Positions 7,042-14,741 of a stretch of 24,604 bases of DNA are shown here, in pieces. The DNA is from an uncultured Lachnospiraceae bacterium (GTDB taxonomy: Bacteria > Bacillota > Clostridia > Lachnospirales > Lachnospiraceae). The stretch is taken from the NCBI GenBank assembly GCA_905193085.1, contig CAJJNI010000008.1:1-24604 (forward strand), in the 5' to 3' direction. Position numbers and translations under genes: made by a program. How positions within the stretch are numbered: position 1 is the first letter of the stretch; each line of letters starts with the position of its first letter. A model generated the notes under the pieces. It saw nothing but the letters and a program-made list of their open reading frames with translations. It was not told the origin of the DNA and searched no databases.

Positions 7042-7226
7042 ATTGCTTACCTCTCTCTTCAAATATATTATACAGATGATTCAAAATCAAAAAATTTTCT
7101 GAATCTGTGTATAACAGAATTTTAATTTGAATCTCTGTACATTTTGTTATTTTAGTATATCATTTATTTTTGAAATAAAAATTATATATTATTTATTAGC
7201 TGTAATAGTTTTTATATATATCACAA

Positions 7227-7273
7227 AACAGCCCATACTGTAACTCATTTTATTTTGTTACATATGGGCTGTT
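7227..7273 (-). terminator. Intrinsic terminator at the end of the rib operon
   Basis: AACAGCCCATA pairs with TATGGGCTGTT (11 bp), with a further GTAAC/GTTAC pairing inside after a small mismatch. On the minus strand the stem runs into TGTTTTGTG. It lies about 50 bases past ribH. It could also work on the plus strand. The rest of 7042-7326 shows only the AT-rich upstream region of the DUF4418-like gene. Confidence 0.75.
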
Positions 7274-7325
7274 CTATTTTAATATCTCAATATATTATAA
7301 AAAATTTATTTAACAATCTGCCACC

Positions 7326-7799
7326 TTACATCTGCGCAAGAAGATTTACCATCTCTATTGCTGATAAAGCGCAGTCATATCCTTTATTTCCTGCCTTGCT
7401 TCCGGCTCTTGAAATTGCCTGTTCTATGTTTTCTGTTGTTATTACACCGAAAAGTACCGGCACCCCTGTATTTAATCCTACCTGTGCAACACCTTTTGAT
7501 ACTTCATTACATACATAGTCGTAATGTGTTGTATCACCACGGATAACTGCGCCTACACATATGATGGCATCATATTTTCCTGAATTTGCCATTTTTGCTG
7601 CTGTTACAGGTATCTCAAATGCACCGGGAACCCATGCTGCTGTTATATTTTCTTCATCTACTCCATGTCGCACAAGTCCGTCTACTGCACCGCCAAGCAG
7701 TTTATTTACGATTATTTCATTAAATCTTGATGCAACTATTCCTACTTTCATTCCCTGTGGTGCTACTACTTTTCCTTCTAAAACTTTAATTTCTTTCAT
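7326..7799 (-). CDS. ribH: 6,7-dimethyl-8-ribityllumazine synthase RibH
   Basis: RibH condenses the RibA/RibD pyrimidine product with dihydroxybutanone phosphate to give the lumazine precursor of riboflavin. The 157-residue length is typical. Visible motifs are GIVASRFNE near the N-terminus, WVPGAFEIPV (substrate loop), and GAVIRGDTTHYDYV with the catalytic histidine region. AGGAGG precedes the ATG. It is the last gene of the operon, 112 bases after ribBA; that gap contains a long-range inverted repeat and the second copy of the CATGCGTGCATG element. Confidence 0.97.
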   Translation of the reverse strand: MKEIKVLEGKVVAPQGMKVGIVASRFNEIIVNKLLGGAVDGLVRHGVDEENITAAWVPGAFEIPVTAAKMANSGKYDAIICVGAVIRGDTTHYDYVCNEVSKGVAQVGLNTGVPVLFGVITTENIEQAISRAGSKAGNKGYDCALSAIEMVNLLAQM

Positions 7800-7824
7800 T
7801 TCATTAACCTCCTGCTATATTGTA

Positions 7825-7907
7825 AACAGTTCATCTCACACCATTTCATACAACTTCATTCATGCACGCATGATGCTTCTGTCTGAAAATGACATGGTTG
7901 AACTGTT
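7825..7907 (-). promoter_or_regulatory. Structured ribBA-ribH intergenic region
   Basis: AACAGTTCA (7825-7833) and TGAACTGTT (7899-7907) are perfect 9-bp arms around 65 bases, with CCAT/ATGG just inside and the TCATG-CACG-CATGA hairpin at the centre. In the mRNA this would be a long stem between two genes of one operon, with the ribH ribosome site just after it. It may modulate ribH expression or processing. No T tract follows, so it is not a standard terminator. Confidence 0.5.
7859..7872. repeat. Copy 2 of the 14-bp TTCATGCACGCATG element
   Basis: It is identical over 14 bases to 2904-2917 in the thiM leader. The two copies are in the same orientation with respect to transcription, in non-coding parts of two vitamin operons. 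Confidence 0.6.
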
Positions 7908-7911
7908 ATAT

Positions 7912-9132
7912 TTATTTATCATCTAATTTTATCTGATTAAAAATATGTCCCATCTTTTCTTTTTTTGTTTTTAAATAATATTTGTCAAATGGCTGTGGCT
8001 CTATTTCTATTGGAACTCTTTGTGTTATTTCTATTCCAAAATCTGAAAGACCATATACCTTTTCCGGATTGTTTGTGAGCAAACGAAGTGATTTGACTCC
8101 CAGGTCTGATAAAATCTGTGCACCTACCCAGTATTCGCGCAAATCAGGTGCAAATCCAAGCTTTATGTTTGCTTCTACGGTATCGGCGCCTTCTTCCTGG
8201 AGTACATATGCTTTTAATTTGTTTATAAGACCAATTCCTCTGCCTTCCTGTCGCATGTAGAGTAATATTCCACGCCCTTCTTCCTGTATCTGCTGCATTG
8301 CTTTCTTTAGCTGTTTACCGCAATCACAACGCAGAGAACCGAATGTATCCCCGGTTAAACATTCTGAATGGACACGGCATAATACATCTTTTCCATCACC
8401 AATGTCTCCTTTTACGAGTGCCACATGATGCTCTCCTGTTATATCATTTATATACCCGTAAATATCAAACTCTCCATATTCTGTTGGCAGCTTTGCACCA
8501 ACTTCTTTTATTACATGCTTTTCATGAATACGACAGTAGTTTTGTAAATCTTTAATTGTAATAAATACAAGATTATGCTCTGTAGCAAGCTTTTTTAATT
8601 TTTCTGAGCGCATCATTGTTCCGTCATCGTCCATGACTTCACAGCACACACCGCATTCTTTTAAGCCCGCAAGTCTCATCAGGTCTGTTGTTGCTTCGGT
8701 ATGTCCGTTTCTTACTAACACTCCGCCTTTTCTCGAAATAAGCGGAAATACATGCCCAGGTCTTCGTAAATCTTCAGGTTTTGTATTGTCATCTGCACAT
8801 TTCATCATGGTGTATGAGCGTTCTGCTGCCGAAATTCCTGTAGTTGTATCTACATGGTCAATTGCCACCGTAAAATTAGTAGAATGATTGTCGGTATTTT
8901 CTGCAACCATAGGAGGCAGTCCAAGTCTTGTCGCAATTTCCTGGCTCATAGGAGTACATATAAGACCTTTTGCATAACATGCCATAAAATTAATATTTTG
9001 CTGAGTTGCAAATTCTGCCGCACAAATCATGTCACCTTCATTTTCACGGTCATCATCATCTGTTACCAGAATCACTTTACCCTGTCTTAATGCTTCTAAC
9101 GCTTCTTCTACTGTATTATATTTAAATTCCAT
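7912..9132 (-). CDS. ribBA: Bifunctional DHBP synthase / GTP cyclohydrolase II RibBA
   Basis: The N-terminal half (about 1-200) makes 3,4-dihydroxy-2-butanone 4-phosphate from ribulose 5-phosphate and carries DDDDRENEGD (25-34). The C-terminal half (about 205-400) opens GTP as the first committed step of riboflavin synthesis and carries the zinc-cysteine region HSECLTGDTFGSLRCDCG plus MRQEGRGIGL. At about 406 residues it is full length. The ATG at 9132 is preferred over GTG 9141 because the GAGG site is 8 bases before the ATG but touches the GTG. It begins 14 bases after ribE. Confidence 0.97.
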   Translation of the reverse strand: MEFKYNTVEEALEALRQGKVILVTDDDDRENEGDMICAAEFATQQNINFMACYAKGLICTPMSQEIATRLGLPPMVAENTDNHSTNFTVAIDHVDTTTGISAAERSYTMMKCADDNTKPEDLRRPGHVFPLISRKGGVLVRNGHTEATTDLMRLAGLKECGVCCEVMDDDGTMMRSEKLKKLATEHNLVFITIKDLQNYCRIHEKHVIKEVGAKLPTEYGEFDIYGYINDITGEHHVALVKGDIGDGKDVLCRVHSECLTGDTFGSLRCDCGKQLKKAMQQIQEEGRGILLYMRQEGRGIGLINKLKAYVLQEEGADTVEANIKLGFAPDLREYWVGAQILSDLGVKSLRLLTNNPEKVYGLSDFGIEITQRVPIEIEPQPFDKYYLKTKKEKMGHIFNQIKLDDK

Positions 9133-9146
9133 TTCTGTCACCTCAC

Positions 9147-9797
9147 CTAAAATCCTTCTAGCATTTCCATTGTCAGTCCACCGCTTCTATGCTCATTTTC
9201 ATCTGCTGCCTTAAAATCAATCAGCCTTTCAACATATTTTCCAATAATGTCATTTTCAAGATTAACAATATCACCACTTTTTTTATTAAGAAGTGTTGTC
9301 TCTTTGGCTGTATGCGGAATTATCGAAACACTGAAATCGCTTTCGCTTACCTTTGCAACCGTAAGACTGATTCCGTCAATGGCAATCGAACCTTTTTCAA
9401 CTATCAGCCGCAATATGGCAGAAGATGTGCTTATCTGAACCCACACTGCGTTTTCTTCTTCGATTTTGGACACGATTGTTCCTGTTCCATCAATATGCCC
9501 TGAAACTATATGTCCGCCAAATCTTCCATTTGCAGACATTGCACGCTCAAGATTAACACTTTCACCCGGCTTTAATTTAGAAAGACTGCTTCTTCTTGCT
9601 GTCTCAGCCATTATGTCAGCGGTAAATTCATTTCTTCCTATATCAGTTACCGTAAGACACACACCATTTACTGCAATGCTGTCACCTATGTTAGTTCCTT
9701 CTAACACTTTAAAAGCCCCTATAATAATTTTCCCGGAACTTCCACTAATTGTCAGACTCTTAACCCTGCCACATTCTTCTATTATTCCGGTAAACAT
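9147..9797 (-). CDS. ribE: Riboflavin synthase alpha chain RibE
   Basis: This enzyme dismutates two lumazines into riboflavin. The roughly 216-residue protein has two lumazine-binding repeats (about 1-90 and 97-190). It starts with the diagnostic MFTGIIEE and carries GVCLTV in repeat one, SGHIDGTG between the repeats and GISLTV in repeat two. Three ATGs are clustered (9806, 9803, 9797). The last is chosen because AGGAG touches the first, and MFTGIIEE is the family start. The 71-base gap to ribD holds an AT-rich hairpin (ATTCATA 9823-9829 / TATGAAT 9837-9843, with outer TGCA arms), perhaps an mRNA-processing or stability element. Confidence 0.96.
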   Translation of the reverse strand: MFTGIIEECGRVKSLTISGSSGKIIIGAFKVLEGTNIGDSIAVNGVCLTVTDIGRNEFTADIMAETARRSSLSKLKPGESVNLERAMSANGRFGGHIVSGHIDGTGTIVSKIEEENAVWVQISTSSAILRLIVEKGSIAIDGISLTVAKVSESDFSVSIIPHTAKETTLLNKKSGDIVNLENDIIGKYVERLIDFKAADENEHRSGGLTMEMLEGF

Positions 9798-9868
9798 TTT
9801 CATCATCTCCTGTCTTTTGCAAATTCATATCCTTATTATGAATACTGCAGGTTTACTATCTTATATTC

Positions 9869-10990
9869 TTATACTAAATCTGTCTGCCTGTCACCCTTAT
9901 CTTTTACCTTATACTCTAATAAAATATCGCTGCCACTCTTAGAACAGTTTTCAAGTTCGAGCATGCAGGCATCTTTAAGTGATTTTATTCCGGCACCTTC
10001 CACAGGCGTAAGTGCTTCTTTTCCACCGATTATTTTCGGAGCTACAAATATTTTCACTTCTTTTACAATTCCACTTTCAAATGCATTGTAATTTAAAGTT
10101 CCACCGCCTTCTAATAAAATACTGTCTATTCCATTTTCTCCAAGAATTTTCATCAATTGGACCAAATCGGTTTTTCCTTTATTTCCACAGGATATTACCT
10201 GAATACCAAGCTCTTCAAGAGCTTTTTGTTTTTCTTTGATTTCAGGCTGTATGCCTGCACATGCAATAATTGTCCTGTATTTACCGGCAGTTTTACAAAT
10301 ATTACTGTCTAACGGTATTCTAAGGCTGCTGTCACATATTATTCTTACCGGGTTTCTTGCACCTTCAATTCGTGCATTAAGTGTTGGGTTATCAGCAAGA
10401 AGCGTTCCTGTTCCTACCATTATTCCCATATATTTTGCCCGCATTTTCTGTACAAGCTGCCTTGAACTTTCACAGCTTATCCACTGCGATTCTTTGCTGG
10501 CAGTCGCTATTTTTCCATCTGCACTCATTGCAAACTTAGACACGACATACGGTGTTTTGTTTTGAATATAATGAAAAAACACTGCATTTAACTTATCGCA
10601 CTCTTCGCGCATAAAATCTTCAACCACGGTAATTCCCGCATCTCTCAATATTTTTGCACCTTTTCCTGAAACTTTCGGATTAGGGTCACGGGAACCTATC
10701 ACAACACGGCTTATTTTGTTTTCAATAATTGCTTCTGTACATGGCGGTGTTTTTCCATAATGACAACACGGCTCTAATGTAACATATATCGTTGCACCTT
10801 CTGCGCTCTGTGTCAGTGAAGCAATTGCATTTCTCTCTGCATGAAGCTCACCATATCTGGCATGATAACCTTCTCCAATTATTTTTCCATCTTTAACAAT
10901 AACTGCTCCAACAAGTGGATTAGGATTCGTAAAACCTTCTCCTTTTTTTGCAAGCTCTATTGCCCGAAGCATATATTGCTCTTCTGTCAT
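9869..10990 (-). CDS. ribD: Bifunctional pyrimidine deaminase / reductase RibD
   Basis: RibD deaminates and then reduces the pyrimidine made by GTP cyclohydrolase II. Residues 1-145 are a CMP/dCMP-type zinc deaminase with HAERNAI and PCCHYGKTPPC. Residues about 146-373 are the reductase, with KFAMSADGKIA, MVGTGTLLADNP and LLEGGGTLN. The length is typical. An ATG at 10990 and a TTG at 10993 both lie downstream of AAGGAG; the ATG is chosen. It is the first gene of the ribD-ribE-ribBA-ribH operon, after the FMN riboswitch and terminator. Confidence 0.97.
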   Translation of the reverse strand: MTEEQYMLRAIELAKKGEGFTNPNPLVGAVIVKDGKIIGEGYHARYGELHAERNAIASLTQSAEGATIYVTLEPCCHYGKTPPCTEAIIENKISRVVIGSRDPNPKVSGKGAKILRDAGITVVEDFMREECDKLNAVFFHYIQNKTPYVVSKFAMSADGKIATASKESQWISCESSRQLVQKMRAKYMGIMVGTGTLLADNPTLNARIEGARNPVRIICDSSLRIPLDSNICKTAGKYRTIIACAGIQPEIKEKQKALEELGIQVISCGNKGKTDLVQLMKILGENGIDSILLEGGGTLNYNAFESGIVKEVKIFVAPKIIGGKEALTPVEGAGIKSLKDACMLELENCSKSGSDILLEYKVKDKGDRQTDLV

Positions 10991-11088
10991 CAAATCATCT
11001 CCTTCAATATTACGGAATAACTTTCCGCAAAATAAAACAGAATATCTGCAAAGCTTTTCAGACCAAAAAACAAATTTTTCTGCATGCC

Positions 11089-11119
11089 AAAAAACCCCGG
11101 GGAAATTATCCTCGGGGTT
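11089..11119 (-). terminator. FMN-riboswitch-controlled terminator upstream of ribD
   Basis: AACCCCG (11119-11113) pairs with CGGGGTT (11099-11093), with two more G-C pairs possible inside, followed by six U. The 5' arm, read as TAACCCCG, is an exact 8-base complement of CGGGGTTA in the riboswitch's 5' strand (11303-11296), which gives a simple antiterminator for the ligand-free state. Confidence 0.9.
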
Positions 11120-11152
11120 ATGTTATGCTTAAGCCTTAATGTTATACAGCTT

Positions 11153-11179
11153 TAGTGATTTAAATTATTTAAATCACTA
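11153..11179. repeat. 27-bp palindrome between the FMN aptamer and its terminator
   Basis: TAGTGATTTAAAT and ATTTAAATCACTA flank one central base. Outer ATACAG/CTGTAT arms extend it in the transcript. It sits exactly in the expression platform and would hold the aptamer and terminator apart or close the antiterminator loop. Confidence 0.7.
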
Positions 11180-11200
11180 TGTAACTTTATATAACTGTAT

Positions 11201-11308
11201 CTTCTCTCATCCAGACTTTACTGTCGGCTTTGGAATTTCACCAAATCATGCCTTAAACAGGCTCGCGGGCTTTACCGCCGGTAAGGAATTTCACCTAACC
11301 CCGAAAAT
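11201..11308 (-). promoter_or_regulatory. FMN riboswitch (RFN element)
   Basis: The transcribed strand shows the RFN landmarks: CGGGGTTAGGTGAAATTCC, TTACCGGCGGTAAAGCCCGCGAGCC split by the usual junction, a variable hairpin, AAATTCCAAAGCCGACAGT, and the closing GTCTGGATGAGAGAAG. FMN should promote the downstream terminator and repress the whole rib operon. Confidence 0.97.
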
Positions 11309-11320
11309 TTTTAATATTCA

Positions 11321-11326
11321 ATTATA
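11321..11326 (-). promoter_or_regulatory. -10 box of the rib operon promoter
   Basis: A perfect TATAAT (11326-11321) lies just upstream of the FMN aptamer, giving a start near 11314. The -35 region is poor (TTAGTG at an 18-base spacing), so the promoter is assigned mainly from position. Confidence 0.55.
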
Positions 11327-11374
11327 ACTTTTTCTATATGGTAGCACTAACATATCATAAAATCAAGTGGATTT

Positions 11375-12085
11375 TTATTTTTTTCTTCTTAGAGTCTTTA
11401 AATAGTCTTTTTGTTCCGGTGTTATGCGGTAACTTTCTATAGCCTTCTGAATTGTCTTGTTATGCACCCATGTTTCAAGAACATTATTTTCAAGATATGG
11501 TAACACACTTTCATACTGTTTCGCAAGTGCTGTCGCATAATACCATGCTATCATCATGTTTACATAATATTCATCACACTGCTTATCTTTTACCCACTGT
11601 AAATATGTTTCATCAAATAAATCTTCAAGATAATACCGCATTAGCATACCGATTGCATATCGTATTGGATATGGTTTATCTGATGAAAGCCAAAGCTGTA
11701 TCTGTTCTAAAAACTGTTTTGGATATTTCTTTACAACTTTGGGATTTATCAAATCACATGTTGCCCAGTTGTCTATATAAATAATAAATTTATTGAGCTC
11801 TCTGATACATAATTCATAGTCCTTAATTGCTTCTATAAGCATTCCATGAAGATTATTTTCTTCATAATATTTATGCGGAAGGTCTTCCATAAAATTGTGT
11901 AAACCTGTTTTTACATTTTCATCATTTTTGGCACACTTTATCAGTTCTTTTGCATATGCCCTGAGAACCGGCGTTCTTATGCCTATAATTACATCTTCTG
12001 AAATGGTCGGCATAAGCTTTGAATGAAATTCCCTGTATTTTAAATCCTGCAGCTCAAATAAATGTTTTCTTATCTCTTCTTTCAT
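11375..12085 (-). CDS. AlkD-like DNA alkylation repair protein
   Basis: A 236-residue all-helical HEAT-repeat-like protein resembling the AlkD DNA glycosylases that remove bulky or positively charged alkylated purines. Visible family signs are GIRTPVLRAYAKEL near the N-terminus, FIIYIDNWATCDLI (the Trp and Asp that contact the lesion in AlkD), YPIRYAIGMLMRYYL, and MMIAWYYATALAK. The ATG at 12085 is chosen because GAGG sits 9 bases upstream; in-frame ATGs at 12094 and 12100 lie on or before that site. It is convergent with nothing and is probably read from its own or the ECF gene's promoter. Substrate specificity cannot be told from sequence. Confidence 0.85.
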   Translation of the reverse strand: MKEEIRKHLFELQDLKYREFHSKLMPTISEDVIIGIRTPVLRAYAKELIKCAKNDENVKTGLHNFMEDLPHKYYEENNLHGMLIEAIKDYELCIRELNKFIIYIDNWATCDLINPKVVKKYPKQFLEQIQLWLSSDKPYPIRYAIGMLMRYYLEDLFDETYLQWVKDKQCDEYYVNMMIAWYYATALAKQYESVLPYLENNVLETWVHNKTIQKAIESYRITPEQKDYLKTLRRKK

Positions 12086-12215
12086 AAAAACCATCCTCAT
12101 GTACATTATCTTTTCATGCAGCTGCAACTTAAGTCACACACCCCGCAATAATGCGCCATAGAAATGCGCAAAATTTGGAAGACATCACACAATAACGAAC
12201 GAGTATTGACTTATT

Positions 12216-12755
12216 CTAATTTCTTAAGTATTTTTTGAGTGGTGTTGATACTGCAAGTGTAAGTACAATAAACACTGCAAAATTAACCACTGCTTTTATT
12301 AAAAGTCCCGGCGCAGATGCTATTCCCATTGCAACACTTCCATATAATATTGCTCCTGCAATCACATAACATATTACCATAAATAACAGTGTAACGATAC
12401 TTCCAGCAATAACTTTTACAGATAAAACTTTTTCTGTTGATGCAAGAAGTGTTGGCATTTCTTTGCTTTTTCTAAAAAATGCCCATGCGATAAGAGGCAT
12501 TATAGTCTTAATTATAAGTGTAGGTACTGCCCATATTGCAAATCCGGTAAAAATATCAGCAAGTGCTGAACCAATTCCGCTTGCCAGTGCACCAACTACC
12601 GGTCCAAACATGTATGCAGTAAAAAGTATCATGCAATCACCAAGATGTGCATATCCTAACGGAATGCTAATCTGGATAACCATTGTAGCTACACATACAA
12701 GTGCCATAAAAAGTGCTGTTATACACATCTGTTGTATTGAAAATTTCTGTTTCAT
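12216..12755 (-). CDS. ECF transporter S component (vitamin-type uptake)
   Basis: A 179-residue hydrophobic protein with about six membrane helices. The N-terminal ITALFMALVCVATM helix carries the small-residue pattern that docks S components to EcfT. The segment IPLGYAHLGDCMILFTAYMFGPVVGALASGIGSALADI is split here by description only: IPLGYAHLGD then FGPVVGALASGIGSALAD match the family of S components that includes HMP, pyridoxine and related carriers. No EcfA or EcfT gene is nearby, so it should share a general ECF module. I see no riboswitch in its upstream 248 bases, so the substrate stays open; proximity to thi and rib operons is only suggestive. GGAG precedes the ATG. A TATAAT with weak -35 lies about 35 bases upstream. 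Confidence 0.85.
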   Translation of the reverse strand: MKQKFSIQQMCITALFMALVCVATMVIQISIPLGYAHLGDCMILFTAYMFGPVVGALASGIGSALADIFTGFAIWAVPTLIIKTIMPLIAWAFFRKSKEMPTLLASTEKVLSVKVIAGSIVTLLFMVICYVIAGAILYGSVAMGIASAPGLLIKAVVNFAVFIVLTLAVSTPLKKYLRN

Positions 12756-12940
12756 CTTTCATATCTCCTGACTGTTTTTTTTGCTCTTATAATTATACAT
12801 TTTTATGAATATAGTTATATAATCAGATTCAAGATTTTTATTAATACCAGGGTACAAATTTAAAAAGCTTTAGAATTTCAATCAAAATAGCTTCTGTTTC
12901 AATGTCAAATATTAAAAAGCATCTTTTCATATAATCCATA

Positions 12941-12969
12941 TTGACATACTAGGATTTAGGTTGTATACT
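12941..12969 (+). promoter_or_regulatory. Promoter of the LanC-like gene
   Basis: Consensus TTGACA (12941-12946), a 17-base spacer and TATACT (12964-12969), about 35 bases before the ATG. This is one of the best promoter matches in the window. Confidence 0.85.
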
Positions 12970-13003
12970 ACATTCATTAACTAAACGCACGAGGAGGTTA
13001 CAT

Positions 13004-14407
13004 ATGAGCATAAAAATTAATCCACTTATTTTTAAAAGAAATACTGCCGAAGATTATCTTCAGGCTGCAATTGATACTGCTGAATGGATTGACACTCTGG
13101 CAATCAAAACAGCGCATGGCCGAATCTGGAAAGCACTTCCTGACGGTCAGGACGGTTACGGTGCTGATGTACCGTTATTTACATCAAAAAGCATGTATGA
13201 CGGTTCTGCCGGAATCGGAATCTTTTTTATAAGACTTTATGAAGCAACTGGAGATTCAAGATGGCTTACAGAGGCTGAGGAAGCTGCCGCACACATTATA
13301 GCAACACAGGTTGACGAAAAATGGTATGATGAAACTTTAAATTCCGAGGTTAAAGGAATTATCCCTGTACCAGGCTGGGCTGCCGGTCCTTATAACGGAC
13401 CTGTAGGCGAAGCATATTTTCTTGATGATTTATACAAAGTTACAGGGAAACAGGAATATCATGATTTTGTTCTTCGTACTGCCAATATACTTCTTGAAAT
13501 ACTTAAGCATGATGAAAAAGGCGCTCACTGGAGCGAGCAGGAAGATATAACTGCCGATGGCGGATTCATCGTTTTTCTTGATATACTTTATAGAAGAACA
13601 GGAATCAGAAAATACTTAGATGTTGCCTGTGAAGCTGCCAACACTATTGCAAAAGATGCACTTGATGCTCCTAACGGTGGAAAGTTCTGGAAACTTCTTG
13701 ATTTATCAATGATTGATTTTCCTAAAGATACAACATTTCCTAACTGGTCTCATGGTACTACAGGAACAGCATGGATGTTTGCTGCATTATATAAAGATAC
13801 TAAAAAACCTGAATATCTTGAACTTGCTAAGGAAGGTCTGAAATATGCAATGAATATTTCTGTCGGTGATGAATCAGGACGACTTATTCCTTATCAGGAC
13901 CACCCGGTAACAGGTCCTACATATGATAAATATTATTTAAGTACATGTCATGGTCCTGTCGGCACTACATTAGCATTTCGTGAACTTTATGAAATTACAG
14001 GTGAGGAAGAATATAAGAAGTGGACTGTTGAATTATCACGCGGAATCGTACGCGCAGGAGCTCCTGAAAAACATTCATGGGGATTTTGGAACTGCCAGTG
14101 CCAGTGCTGCGGAACTGCCGGTATTCTGGAACATTTTGCTCATATGTATGAATTTACAGGCGATGAAGAGTTTTACGATTACATGATTAGAACTGCAAAT
14201 GTAATGCTCTCTGATTCCGACCACAGAACACCAGGAAAACGCACATGGTATGACAGCTGGTGGAGAACAATTCCAACCCGTATAGTAAGTTATGTAGGTC
14301 TTTATGTAGGAGCAGCCGGCTGCGGTTCTTCACTGCTTCGTACATATGCCGCAATGAAAGGCAAAAAACTTACAAACCTTTACGAATATCACTTTTTCGA
14401 GGATTAA
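13004..14407 (+). CDS. Stand-alone LanC-like (lanthionine-synthetase-fold) protein
   Basis: The 467-residue protein has seven helical repeats, each with a glycine turn: YDGSAG (65-70), YNGPVG (130-135), ADGG (184-187), HGTTG (250-254), CHGPVG (315-320), CCGTAG (368-373), VGAAG (435-439). This fits the alpha/alpha-7 barrel of LanC cyclases. Position by position, H250 matches the catalytic His, C315 the first zinc Cys, and C368-C369 the last two ligands, where most LanC proteins have Cys-His. That gives a Cys-Cys-Cys site as in some LanM enzymes. LanC proteins add cysteine thiols to dehydroamino acids; no precursor peptide, dehydratase or exporter is visible here, so the substrate is unknown. 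GAGGAGG precedes the ATG. It is transcribed alone, opposite to its neighbours. An AT-rich inverted repeat (14403-14439) could be a weak terminator. Confidence 0.85.
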   Translation: MSIKINPLIFKRNTAEDYLQAAIDTAEWIDTLAIKTAHGRIWKALPDGQDGYGADVPLFTSKSMYDGSAGIGIFFIRLYEATGDSRWLTEAEEAAAHIIATQVDEKWYDETLNSEVKGIIPVPGWAAGPYNGPVGEAYFLDDLYKVTGKQEYHDFVLRTANILLEILKHDEKGAHWSEQEDITADGGFIVFLDILYRRTGIRKYLDVACEAANTIAKDALDAPNGGKFWKLLDLSMIDFPKDTTFPNWSHGTTGTAWMFAALYKDTKKPEYLELAKEGLKYAMNISVGDESGRLIPYQDHPVTGPTYDKYYLSTCHGPVGTTLAFRELYEITGEEEYKKWTVELSRGIVRAGAPEKHSWGFWNCQCQCCGTAGILEHFAHMYEFTGDEEFYDYMIRTANVMLSDSDHRTPGKRTWYDSWWRTIPTRIVSYVGLYVGAAGCGSSLLRTYAAMKGKKLTNLYEYHFFED

Positions 14408-14543
14408 AAAGTAACACCCATGCCTACGTAATTTTTAATACAAAAACTAATCTACACATTTCAACTTAAATTCAACTTTAAACTGGTAATTTTCATAAAT
14501 TAAGTGTACAATGTTTCTATTAAAAATTACGGAGGCTATTTTT

Positions 14544-14740
14544 ATGTATATGTATACAATTGGTGAAATCTCAAAAAGTTTTAATTCACCGGCATCAACT
14601 TTAAGATATTATGACAAAGAATGTCTTTTTCCGGATATAGAAAGACAGAAAAGAACTTTTTGAAAACCGGAAAAAATTTCTTAAAGAGCAGATGCACGAA
14701 TTAATCTTCTTTAACTACTGTAAGAATCAATTTGTATTTT
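14544..14740 (+). pseudogene. MerR-family regulator remnant
   Basis: An ATG at 14544 after GGAGG opens a MerR N-terminus (YTIGEISKSFN, STLRYYDKECLFPDI) that hits a stop at 14661-14663 after 39 codons. In the +1 frame from about 14641 the sequence reads RKELFENRKKFLKEQMHEL, which resembles the C-terminal coiled coil of the same family. The middle of the protein (about 60 residues) is missing. The simplest reading is an internal deletion with frameshift. The leftover N-terminal peptide covers most of the winged-helix domain and might still be made. The region 14408-14543 holds no other gene. Confidence 0.75.
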
Positions 14741-14741
14741 G

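Noticed and set aside
9466..9942. Plus-strand open frame of 158 codons opposite ribE
   Set aside because: It lies antisense to the conserved ribE, has no ribosome site and no recognisable domain; it is a shadow of the real gene.
12121..12215. Hairpin TGCGC/GCGCA (12151-12173) as terminator of the ECF gene
   Set aside because: The stem is only five base pairs and the following U tract is poor; nothing else notable in this gap.
13004..14407. Glycoside hydrolase with an alpha/alpha barrel
   Set aside because: The repeated GxxG turns together with CHG and CCG motifs fit LanC and not the six-hairpin hydrolases, which lack these cysteines.
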